Shown in pieces: positions 8,401-13,264 of a DNA stretch of 13,264 nt. A program made the position numbers and the translations under genes. The notes beneath the pieces are model-generated. The model made no database searches. It saw nothing but the letters and a program-made list of their open reading frames with translations, and was not told the DNA's origin. Origin of the DNA: an uncultured Ellagibacter sp. (GTDB taxonomy: Bacteria > Actinomycetota > Coriobacteriia > Coriobacteriales > Eggerthellaceae); the NCBI RefSeq assembly GCF_934636505.1, contig NZ_CAKUAL010000056.1, positions 1 to 13,264 on the forward strand, read 5' to 3'. Position 1 is the first letter of the stretch. Every line of letters begins with the position of its first letter.

Positions 8401-8986
8401 AGGTGCCCTGCCCGTCGAGCTCGCCGGTGTTCACGTAGCCGCGATCTTCAAGCGCGCGGGCCACGTCCTCGAAAGCCTCAACGCGGCAGCGCTCGCGCAT
8501 CGGGCTTGGGAGCGCCGCCTCGCCTTCCCGCGCCGTATCGGCAAGCTCGATCCCCGCCTCGAACACGAGGGGTGCCGCCACCAGGCTTTCTTTCGGCGGC
8601 ATCATCCTAATGAGCGCGCGGGCGCTTGCCACGACGACGCGCGGCCTGCCGCATGCGAGCGAGAAGGCGGCCTCCATACGGCGGGCGACCTTGCGAGCAT
8701 CGGGCGTCTTCGGGGAGAAGGGGGTATCGGCACGCTCGGGGAACAGCAGCACGCGGTCTTCCCCCAAATAAGCTGCCATATTGCGAGCGAAGGCAATAGC
8801 GGCATCCTCACCTGCGACGACGACGAGCGTCGGGCGCGGCGAGCGCGAGAACTGAGCGCTCGCGAGGAAGGGACGCGCAGATGACGCGACACCGAGCGTC
8901 GCATCGGTTCCCGCGTCGAGCTTTCCCCAAAAGTCATCCAGCGCGCCCGACTTCTCGAGCACGAACGTCAGCGAATCGATGAGCAT
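5447..8986 (-). CDS. mfd: Transcription-repair coupling factor Mfd
   Basis: The 1179-residue length fits Mfd, the ATP-driven translocase that removes RNA polymerase stalled at DNA lesions and recruits UvrA. The N-terminal third is UvrB-like and ends in the GTFGVHGGTIDVFPG region. The RNA-polymerase-interaction domain starts near G511 (GDYVVHAAHG) and includes LFVPVEQLDRVTRYVG. The RecG-like motor has Walker A GDVGFGKT at 659-666, the DEEQ box at 760-763, SATPIPRTMQMSLSGVRD, and motif VI GRVGRS from 932. The last ~130 residues are the autoinhibitory D7 domain. I chose the ATG at 8986, with GGAAGGA 5 nt upstream, because its first residues align with Mfd N-termini. An upstream in-frame ATG at 9046 (AAAGG 6 nt before it) would add 20 residues. 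First gene of an operon with the transporter and dipeptidase. Confidence 0.97.
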   Translation of the reverse strand: MLIDSLTFVLEKSGALDDFWGKLDAGTDATLGVASSARPFLASAQFSRSPRPTLVVVAGEDAAIAFARNMAAYLGEDRVLLFPERADTPFSPKTPDARKVARRMEAAFSLACGRPRVVVASARALIRMMPPKESLVAAPLVFEAGIELADTAREGEAALPSPMRERCRVEAFEDVARALEDRGYVNTGELDGQGTFGVHGGTIDVFPGNLTYPVRIDFFGDEVDEIRRIVPSTGQTISPLSRVEIFPVREYSCSAEAIARARKKIAAPAKSNAVLRDMLEKLDGGLRFEGADALLPYLYDKPVTLGAWAGSDTMTCLIEPRSLFDDATHAYEDIEARAKGTKIPVAGLYAGPTALDFGGGVRATYVSIMRVGGTIDVELPVKRVEVAGHPDKLFGRLVNLVEGGNTVALCAPEPRARHDIELALVDNGIAFQEALDANFSELDGLSGDGSAKRRLRRSVVNVVDIDVPLGMIFPKAKLAIVALSDTQGTQTTARARRRTDITEVTFPYKPGDYVVHAAHGVAFFEDLVRREIDGTARDYLLLKYAEGDKLFVPVEQLDRVTRYVGPEGASPRLTRLNTSDWSRATAKARKATKKLAFDLVDVYARRAATQGFSFGSDTAAQREMEESFPYEETPDQLAAIADVKADMQSSRPMDRLICGDVGFGKTEVALRAAFKATQDGKQVMVLCPTTILAQQHFANFHDRFAPFGVTVEVLSRFRTPAEQSRALAGFADGSVSVLVGTHRLLSRDVNPYDLGLVIIDEEQRFGVGHKEQMKNLRESIDVLTLSATPIPRTMQMSLSGVRDMSLILTPPGDRRPVEVHVGEWDPDIVSGAIRRELARGGQVYYVSNRVHSIEDAVARVQAAAGEARVGIAHGQMSREELERVMEDFSAGELDVLVATTIIESGIDNPHTNTLVIEDAQRLGLAQMYQLKGRVGRSSVQAYAYFMFPDNVSLTEEAEARLTALDEHTELGSGMRIAMRDLEIRGAGSMLGAEQSGNMSAVGFDLFAQMLEQAVAATREGDAGAADGLPPALSDITVNLPGHTYLPEEYVPDTDERVLWYRKIASAATMEDVEAIEQDMLAKRPDMPAAAHNLFAKARVKAFANEHHMSTVTVAGGKLIVEPVAVPRDKMVSIRRAGGRYLAEKRKLTLPTRYFKMDEGDALFGAVLDFLKELFGEDGE
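5471..5476 (-). promoter_or_regulatory. Shine-Dalgarno of the transporter gene, inside the mfd 3' end
   Basis: On the minus strand AAGGAG lies 7 nt before the GTG at 5463, within the last codons of mfd. This strong site fixes the transporter start and indicates translational coupling to mfd. Confidence 0.65.
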
Positions 8987-9087
8987 GCGCGTCCTTCCAA
9001 GCGTCTGCAAGGCGAAACAGCCCGCAGACAGCACAAAGAGCCGCATCGCGCACCTTTATGAGGGGAAACGCGAATACGGCTTCAGTT

Positions 9088-9117
9088 TTGATATTGTTCC
9101 CAACAGGGAATTTCCAA
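9088..9117 (-). promoter_or_regulatory. Candidate mfd promoter with a dyad in its spacer
   Basis: Reading the minus strand, TTGGAA (9117-9112) and TATCAA (9093-9088) form a -35/-10 pair with an 18-bp spacer, each matching consensus at four of six positions. The spacer contains the perfect dyad TTCCC-TGTT-GGGAA (9110-9097). A repressor bound there would block polymerase. Transcription would start near 9080, upstream of both possible mfd start codons. The dyad is directly visible; its function is inferred. Confidence 0.35.
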
Positions 9118-9197
9118 GCGCAAGTGTATCACAGCGAGCCTTCGCACCCCAACCGCCCATGCCCGCATCTCCCAAACCATCACGATGATTCAAAAAA

Positions 9198-9236
9198 GTA
9201 CACGCTTCGTGCCAGAATTCGGGTTCAAGCGTGCAC
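9198..9236. repeat. Inverted repeat in the mfd-nth intergenic region
   Basis: GTACACGCTT (9198-9207) and AAGCGTGCAC (9227-9236) are inverted copies pairing at nine of ten positions, separated by 19 nt. The arms are about two helical turns apart and lie upstream of the nth -10 box, which suits a dimeric regulator site as well as a DNA or RNA hairpin. The rest of the 309-bp interval 8987-9295 holds the two promoters described and no convincing gene. Confidence 0.4.
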
Positions 9237-9264
9237 TCATTCCCTCGAACCCCGAAGAAGCCGC

Positions 9265-9270
9265 TATACT
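9265..9270 (+). promoter_or_regulatory. Candidate -10 box of nth
   Basis: TATACT lies 26 nt before the nth ATG and matches the -10 consensus at five of six positions. No good -35 hexamer is seen at 16-18 bp upstream, so the promoter may be weak or activator-dependent. The inverted repeat ends about 28 bp upstream of this box. Confidence 0.4.
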
Positions 9271-9295
9271 TTCAGCGGAGAGGAAAGGATGAGCC

Positions 9296-9958
9296 ATGCC
9301 CCGTGAGACCGTCGCCGCGAAACGCGAGCGAGCCATCGAAATCGCCCGCCGAATGAATGAGCACTACCCCAAGGCGGAATGCGCTCTACATTACGATTGC
9401 GACCCGTTTCGACTGGTCATCGCCGTGTTGCTTTCCGCACAAACGACCGATAAAGGCGTGAACAAGGTGACGCCCGCACTCTGGAAGCGCTACCCCACCC
9501 CCGCCGACCTCGCGTCGGCCGACGTCAACGACGTCGAAGAGATCATCCGCGCCATCGGCTTCTATCGCACGAAGGCCGCGAATTGCGTGAAGTGCGCGCA
9601 ACTGGTGGTCTCAGAGTACGGTGGGGAGGTCCCGCGGGATATCGACGAACTGCAAAAGCTCCCCGGCGTGGGAAGGAAAACCGCGAACGTAGTGCTCAAC
9701 GAGGCATTCGGGATCGTCGAAGGCATCGCTGTCGACACGCACGTCTTTCGAATCGCGCACAAGCTGAAGCTCGTCGGCCCCTCGGCCGACACGCCCGCAA
9801 AAACGGAAACCGCCTTGCTCAAGCTCTACCCACGCGACTTTTGGGGGCCGATCAACCATCAATGGGTGCTCTTCGGGCGCGAAACGTGCATCGCGCGGCG
9901 GCCCAAGTGCGAGGAGTGTTTTCTTGCCGACGTCTGCCCGAGCTGCGGGAAGAAATAG
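9296..9958 (+). CDS. nth: Endonuclease III (DNA glycosylase/AP lyase)
   Basis: This base-excision repair enzyme removes oxidised pyrimidines and cleaves the abasic site. Its 220 residues fit the family. The helix-hairpin-helix LPGVGRKTA (122-130) carries the catalytic lysine K128, and VDTHV provides the catalytic aspartate D147 (K120 and D138 in E. coli). The C-terminal 4Fe-4S site is C198-x6-C205-x2-C208-x5-C214, exactly the E. coli spacing. One extra residue lies between the lysine and the aspartate (GIVEGIAVD) relative to E. coli. The ATG at 9296 is preceded by AGGAAAGGA about 6 nt upstream. An ATG seven bases earlier is out of frame and hits a stop after five codons. The gene stands alone on the plus strand, divergent from mfd and convergent with the glycosyltransferase gene. 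Confidence 0.97.
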   Translation: MPRETVAAKRERAIEIARRMNEHYPKAECALHYDCDPFRLVIAVLLSAQTTDKGVNKVTPALWKRYPTPADLASADVNDVEEIIRAIGFYRTKAANCVKCAQLVVSEYGGEVPRDIDELQKLPGVGRKTANVVLNEAFGIVEGIAVDTHVFRIAHKLKLVGPSADTPAKTETALLKLYPRDFWGPINHQWVLFGRETCIARRPKCEECFLADVCPSCGKK

Positions 9959-9995
9959 CGATTGGAGCCGCCCCGCGAGCGAAGGCTCTCCCGCA
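9944..9995. terminator. Nested stem at the nth / glycosyltransferase convergence
   Basis: TGCGGGA (9944-9950, inside the nth end) can pair with TCCCGCA (9989-9995). Inside it GAGCC (9965-9969) pairs with GGCTC (9984-9988). The two right arms are adjacent, so the helices could stack. It spans the nth stop codon and the 43-bp gap between convergent genes. There is no T-run, so termination is only suggested by position. Confidence 0.3.
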
Positions 9996-10001
9996 AGCAC
10001 C

Positions 10002-10772
10002 CTACCGAACGTTGCCGTACACGAGGGCAAGCTCCTCAGGCGACGCCCCCTTCACATAGCGCGAGCGCAGGCGCGCCATGCTCACCCACGTCCTCAGACG
10101 ATTGATCTCCCCATTGGGAAAACGTCGCGCTGACGTGCGTATACGATCCCTCGTCATGCCGATGGGCTCGCCGAGGCGCTTCAGGTTCAAAGCGAATTGG
10201 AAGTCCTCCATAAGCGGCACGTCGGGAAACATCCCCGCCTTGAAAAACAGGTCCCTCTCGACGAAAAGGCCCTGGTCGCCGTAGGAGATATGGCGGAACC
10301 TCACCCGCAGGTTGGACATCACCTGACACAGCATGAGCACCGGGGTCAGCTCGCTGAAGCGGATACCGAACGTCCCGACGCGCACACGCGATAAAACCTC
10401 GCCGATTTCGCGGAAGGCCCCCTCGGGAAGCACGCTGTCGCAATGGAGGAAGAAGAGCACCTCGCCCTCAGCCGCTCGCGCCCCCGTGTTGAGCGCGCCA
10501 CCGCGCCCGCGTCCCTCCTGGTCGATGAGGCGATAAGGAGCACGCACGCGGTCTCGCGTACCGTCGGTGCTGCCGCCGTCGACGAAGATCACCTCGCAGC
10601 GACTTCCCGCGAAATCAATGCGGTCGAATTGGTCCTGCAGCGCATCGATGGTGGACGCCTCGTTGAAAACAGGCACGATAACCGAAACACTCGCCGGACC
10701 TTGCCTGCCCTCGGCCGCCACCCGCGCGAACGCCGGGCTCGGCCTGCCCTCGGCCGCCACCCGCGCGCTCAT
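10002..10772 (-). CDS. Family 2 glycosyltransferase, TIGR04283 type (rSAM/selenodomain-associated transferase 2)
   Basis: The 256-residue soluble GT-A protein has SVIVPVFNEAS (about 30-40), DGGSTDGT (65-72), the DxD-equivalent FLHCDS (108-113), YGDQGLF (164-170), the general-base region PLMEDF (186-191) and TSARRFPNG (213-221). The combination of GDQGLF, MED and SARR is typical of TIGR04283, a family named for its co-occurrence with a radical-SAM/selenocysteine-domain protein; donor and acceptor are not established. The ATG overlaps the stop of the Fe-S gene in an ATGA junction, so it is translationally coupled. The first ~28 residues are extra relative to the usual start and contain RVAAEGR twice, from a 39-bp in-frame DNA repeat. 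It is the last gene of the minus-strand operon, ending 43 bp from the nth stop. Confidence 0.88.
   Translation of the reverse strand: MSARVAAEGRPSPAFARVAAEGRQGPASVSVIVPVFNEASTIDALQDQFDRIDFAGSRCEVIFVDGGSTDGTRDRVRAPYRLIDQEGRGRGGALNTGARAAEGEVLFFLHCDSVLPEGAFREIGEVLSRVRVGTFGIRFSELTPVLMLCQVMSNLRVRFRHISYGDQGLFVERDLFFKAGMFPDVPLMEDFQFALNLKRLGEPIGMTRDRIRTSARRFPNGEINRLRTWVSMARLRSRYVKGASPEELALVYGNVR
10703..10767. repeat. Two 26-bp exact direct repeats with 39-bp period
   Basis: Bases 10703-10728 recur exactly at 10742-10767. The 39-bp offset is 13 codons, so the duplication stays in frame and gives two copies of RVAAEGR in the N-terminal extension of the glycosyltransferase. It looks like a recent tandem duplication by slippage or unequal recombination. 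Confidence 0.85.
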
Positions 10773-11590
10773 CGGATCGCCGCCTTCGCCCGATTGAGCA
10801 CCGTCGTCGAAACTGTCGGCACCTCATCGACCCCCATCAGGGCCGAAAGGACGTGGACCACCCGAACGCTGCCAGCAAGGCCGCCCGAGCACTGGCGACG
10901 CGCCCGCTCGAGCTTGCCCGCGCACGAGGCGCAATACACGTACAGCACAGGCTCCTCCACGCCCGCACGGGTGCACTCGCGCGCAACCGACTCCAGCACG
11001 CGCTTCGCGGCGGCAAACGAGGCTTCAGGCTGGGAAATCTCGAAGGCGGCTCCACAGCAAGCCGAGCATTCCGACACGAATACCGAAGATTCGAGGAAAT
11101 ACGCCAGGTCGTCAAGCCATTCCCCATGCGCACGGTCGGGGCAGGGAACGAACACCGCACCGGGAGTCACAACGCGCGCGCAGTCGATGAGCCCGCGCTC
11201 GGTAAGCTCGCGCAGGCAAGCATAGATAGTAACCTGAGAAACCGACCGATCGAGCGCCTCCGCGAACGCCGAACCGCAATTCGGGCAGAGCGGCACCACC
11301 TCGCGCGCGCCAACACGCACCAGGCACTCCTCAACGCGCGAGAGCTCCGCACGATACGCCTCGGGGCCTTTCAACCCCTCAAGCGGCAGGCCGCAGCAAT
11401 CGAGGGCGAAGCTCACGCCGGAAACGGGGCGCAGCGCGTCCTTAAGGGCTGCAAGCGTCTTCGGGAAAAACGAGGGGAAGCCGCAGCCAGGGAAAACGAC
11501 GCTCCCCGCGCTTGCATGGCGCCAGTTCTTAAACAGGTAGTTCGTCTTCTCGAAGGCAGTCAACTTCGAAGAAAGGGAAGACAAGCCCAT
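10769..11590 (-). CDS. Twin CCG-domain Fe-S protein (HdrB/GlpC/LutA-like cysteine-rich)
   Basis: The 273-residue protein carries two cysteine-rich CCG motifs. The first is C36, C65-C66, then C102-x2-C105; the second is C150, C178-C179, then C220-x2-C223. CCG domains bind the unusual cluster of heterodisulfide reductase HdrB and occur in GlpC, LutA and related quinone- or disulfide-linked enzymes. There is no N-terminal ferredoxin domain as in HdrD or GlpC-type fusions. It has no membrane helix or signal, so it is probably cytoplasmic, perhaps membrane-associated through partners. The ATG has a GGAGAG-type site about 7 nt upstream and begins 3 nt after the stop of the preceding membrane-protein gene. 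Its own stop overlaps the glycosyltransferase start. A role in reducing a disulfide, persulfide or similar substrate is inferred, not shown. Confidence 0.85.
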   Translation of the reverse strand: MGLSSLSSKLTAFEKTNYLFKNWRHASAGSVVFPGCGFPSFFPKTLAALKDALRPVSGVSFALDCCGLPLEGLKGPEAYRAELSRVEECLVRVGAREVVPLCPNCGSAFAEALDRSVSQVTIYACLRELTERGLIDCARVVTPGAVFVPCPDRAHGEWLDDLAYFLESSVFVSECSACCGAAFEISQPEASFAAAKRVLESVARECTRAGVEEPVLYVYCASCAGKLERARRQCSGGLAGSVRVVHVLSALMGVDEVPTVSTTVLNRAKAAIR

Positions 11591-11593
11591 CGT

Positions 11594-12349
11594 CTACTCT
11601 CCCCCTTCCCCATCGTTGCTCGGAATCGCATCCTCCAGGCCGAAGCGCCTCTTCAACATCACAGCCACCCCAACCACCGCCGCGCCGACGCCTAAGGCGA
11701 GCGCAAAATACCACAAGCCCGACGCGCCCTGCGACACGCCGGCGCCGGCGAGCACGTACATCGCGGTACCGGGAATCATGAACAGAAAAGAAAACGCCGC
11801 ATATGTCGCAACCTTCATATCGGTTACCCCATATGCGAAGTTTTGCAGATTGTACGGGAACAGGGGCACAAGCCGCGTGATCGCGAGCAAGACCACAGCG
11901 TTCACGCCCGTCTCCTCGAAAAGCCATCGACGAAGATAGGCGTTGCGAAGGGCGCGCGGCCGTACCGCATCGCGCAGGAAAAAGCGGCCGACGAGAAACG
12001 ACAGAACCGCGCCCACCGTCGCCGCCACGACGCACACGATCGTCCCTAAAACGGGACCGAAGAGCGCCCCCGCCGCCAACGCGAACACCATGCCCGGCAA
12101 CACGAGCACCGTGCAGCCCACCACCGTGCACAGAAAGTACACCGCAAGGGAGAGCGGAATGTTCTCCTGCACGAGCGCTTCCAGATTCGCCCACGGCCCG
12201 AACGCGGCAAGGCCCGCTTCCCCGCCGAGAAGGACGCTTGCGGCCGCGACAAGAAGGGTCAAACAGGCGAACACCGCCGGTTTGACCCATTTCGGAAAGG
12301 ACGATGACGAACCCTGGGGGCTCCCTTGAGAAGCGCCGAGACTCAGCAC
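11594..12349 (-). CDS. TVP38/TMEM64 (VTT-domain) membrane protein, copy 1
   Basis: The 251-residue inner-membrane protein has five to six hydrophobic segments (about 24-42, 64-82, 86-120, 150-166, 180-204, 212-232). The VTT/SNARE-associated core shows VLPGMVFALAAGALFGPVLG (83-102), a following GATxG-like helix, R159-L-V-P-L-F-P-Y-N, and MIPGTAMYVLAG (191-202). These are the re-entrant and kink motifs of the DedA/TVP38 superfamily, related to lipid scramblases and putative ion-coupled transporters. I chose the GTG at 12349 because GGGAGG lies 4 nt upstream and it begins within the last codons of copy 2. An upstream in-frame GTG at 12385 has no visible ribosome site. The short N-terminus is Gly/Ser-rich and the C-terminus acidic. 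Confidence 0.88.
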   Translation of the reverse strand: MLSLGASQGSPQGSSSSFPKWVKPAVFACLTLLVAAASVLLGGEAGLAAFGPWANLEALVQENIPLSLAVYFLCTVVGCTVLVLPGMVFALAAGALFGPVLGTIVCVVAATVGAVLSFLVGRFFLRDAVRPRALRNAYLRRWLFEETGVNAVVLLAITRLVPLFPYNLQNFAYGVTDMKVATYAAFSFLFMIPGTAMYVLAGAGVSQGASGLWYFALALGVGAAVVGVAVMLKRRFGLEDAIPSNDGEGGE

Positions 12350-13140
12350 GTGCCCTCCCGAGCGTCCGCCGTATCGTCTGCGCACGGCGCATCGGGCTCA
12401 CCCGCACTCTGCGACGCGCGCGCCACCAAGTCCGCCCCCTCCTTGACGCGCGATGCGTGCTCGCGGTAGAGCTGCCGCGCTAAAACAGCGAGCGCCGCGA
12501 GGGCAAAGAGAATAAGCAGGGCCGTGACCAGCATTTTCGCGCCACCGGTGAGCATGCCGCCCACATAGGAGTACACAATCGTCGCCGGAAGCTGCCCGAT
12601 GCCCGTCGCAATCATGAAGCCCTTGAAAGACATCGAGGTCAAGCCTGCGAAGTAGCTCACGAAGTCGAACGAGACGAACGGGAGCAGGCGCGCGATGAGC
12701 ACGCTTTGGTCTCCATGCCGCTCGAAAAACCGCTCAATGGTCGCAAGTCCCGTCTTCGAGCACAGCTTCTCGACCGCTTCGCGCCCAAGCGACCGAGCAA
12801 TCCAAAAGCAGACCGCCGCTCCCGCCATGGCGCTCGTCCACGACAGAATCGCGCCCTGCCACCAGCCGAACAGGTTCGCGTTCGCGAACGTCAGGATGAA
12901 AGCAGGCAGGGGTGCCGCAACCGACTGGAAGATCATCAGGGCAAACGACACCACGGCGGCCCATGCGCCATACGACGCCATGAAATCACGCATCTCCGCG
13001 AAGTCACCGGTCGAGAAACGGCGACACAGATCGTTCACGAATGAGTTCACGCTCGGAACAGCGAAATACGCCACAGCGGCCGCCACAACGACGACCGCGA
13101 TGGCGATTCGCGATACCCAAGCGTTGCGCTTGGAAGCCAT
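12343..13140 (-). CDS. TVP38/TMEM64 (VTT-domain) membrane protein, copy 2
   Basis: The 265-residue inner-membrane protein has an N-terminal helix (about 10-30) and further hydrophobic segments near 58-78, 80-118, 146-166, 172-198 and 202-222. The core shows APLPAFILTFANANLFGWWQ (76-95), then R151-LLPFVSFDFVSYFAGL and GQLPATIVYSYVGGML (182-197). It is clearly of the same family as copy 1 but divergent in the core: NLFGWWQG replaces ALFGPVLG, and SFDFVSY replaces FPYNLQN. They are therefore old paralogues, not a recent duplication. The ~40-residue hydrophilic tail contains two cysteines, C253 and the final C265. The ATG is preceded by AGGTAGGA about 4 nt upstream and lies 19 nt after the rhodanese stop. 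Its own last codons contain the start of copy 1. Confidence 0.88.
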   Translation of the reverse strand: MASKRNAWVSRIAIAVVVVAAAVAYFAVPSVNSFVNDLCRRFSTGDFAEMRDFMASYGAWAAVVSFALMIFQSVAAPLPAFILTFANANLFGWWQGAILSWTSAMAGAAVCFWIARSLGREAVEKLCSKTGLATIERFFERHGDQSVLIARLLPFVSFDFVSYFAGLTSMSFKGFMIATGIGQLPATIVYSYVGGMLTGGAKMLVTALLILFALAALAVLARQLYREHASRVKEGADLVARASQSAGEPDAPCADDTADAREGTC

Positions 13141-13159
13141 ATATTCCTACCTGGGAAAA

Positions 13160-13264
13160 CTAGGCTTCGGTTGCGCCAGTCCAAGCCTTCATACCGCCCT
13201 CAAGGGTGAAGACGTTGTCCATGTTCGCGCCGATAGCGGAAAGAACGTTGGTGCCAGCCTGGGC
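13160..13264 (-). CDS. Rhodanese-like protein, C-terminal end only (gene runs off the window)
   Basis: On the minus strand an open frame enters at the window edge and ends with TAG at 13162-13160, giving the last 34 residues. The VFTLEGGMKAWTGA segment is the conserved C-terminal strand-helix of rhodanese domains, seen as L-x-GG-x-x-x-W in that fold. The catalytic cysteine loop would lie upstream, outside the window, so activity cannot be judged. Rhodaneses move sulfane sulfur (or selenium) between thiol acceptors. The stop is 19 nt before the TVP38 copy 2 start, so this is the upstream member of the same operon as far as the window shows. Confidence 0.8.
   Translation of the reverse strand, partial: AQAGTNVLSAIGANMDNVFTLEGGMKAWTGATEA

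Noticed and set aside
8987..9046. 20-residue longer Mfd N-terminus from an ATG at 9046
   Set aside because: It has a passable AAAGG site, so it is not excluded, but the ATG at 8986 has a stronger ribosome site and fits the usual Mfd N-terminus better.
10703..10767. CRISPR-like interpretation of the direct repeats
   Set aside because: Only two copies, a 13-bp interval and in-frame within a coding sequence; not an array.
10443..11695. Long plus-strand frames opposite the glycosyltransferase and CCG genes
   Set aside because: Antisense to genes with complete motif sets; translations are low-complexity Arg/Ala-rich.
11529..12407. 292-codon minus-strand frame overlapping TVP38 copy 1 and the CCG gene start
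   Set aside because: Arg/Gly-rich out-of-frame reading of the VTT gene; the other frame has the conserved VTT motifs.

Overview
The window is GC-rich DNA, densely packed with genes in short, translationally coupled operons. GTG starts, heavy G/C use at third codon positions and anaerobe-style Fe-S proteins (one with four ferredoxin-like motifs, one twin-CCG) point to an actinobacterial anaerobe. Class Coriobacteriia (Eggerthellaceae-like) is my best guess; it rests on gene content and composition only, not on a marker gene.

Layout. (1) 1-190: a perfect 36-bp palindrome at the window edge, then a plausible promoter. (2) 191-3288, plus strand: gltX (glutamyl-tRNA synthetase), a multi-cluster ferredoxin-like protein whose GTG start lies inside the gltX end, and a PaaI-type hotdog thioesterase. 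(3) 3369-8986, minus strand, read right to left: mfd (transcription-repair coupling factor), a ten-helix EamA/DMT transporter overlapping the mfd end, and an M19 dipeptidase starting one base after the transporter stop. (4) 8987-9295: divergent intergenic region holding the presumed mfd and nth promoters and two inverted repeats. (5) 9296-9958, plus strand: nth (endonuclease III). (6) 10002-13264, minus strand, read right to left: the 3' end of a rhodanese gene, two different TVP38/TMEM64 (VTT-domain) membrane proteins, a twin-CCG Fe-S protein, and a TIGR04283-type glycosyltransferase. Gaps are 19 nt or less and two junctions overlap.

How the genes fit together. mfd and nth are DNA repair genes sharing a divergent control region. 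The transporter and dipeptidase ride on the mfd transcript and could form a small peptide or metabolite handling pair. The most interesting unit is the rhodanese / TVP38 / TVP38 / CCG / glycosyltransferase operon. It combines sulfur (or selenium) transfer, two membrane proteins, a thiol/disulfide-type Fe-S protein and a sugar transferase. Its parts recall the E. coli ydjXYZ-ynjE neighbourhood and the 'rSAM/selenodomain-associated' transferase family. No function is demonstrated, and the operon continues beyond the right edge. The window contains no tRNA, rRNA, CRISPR array, transposase or phage gene that I could see.
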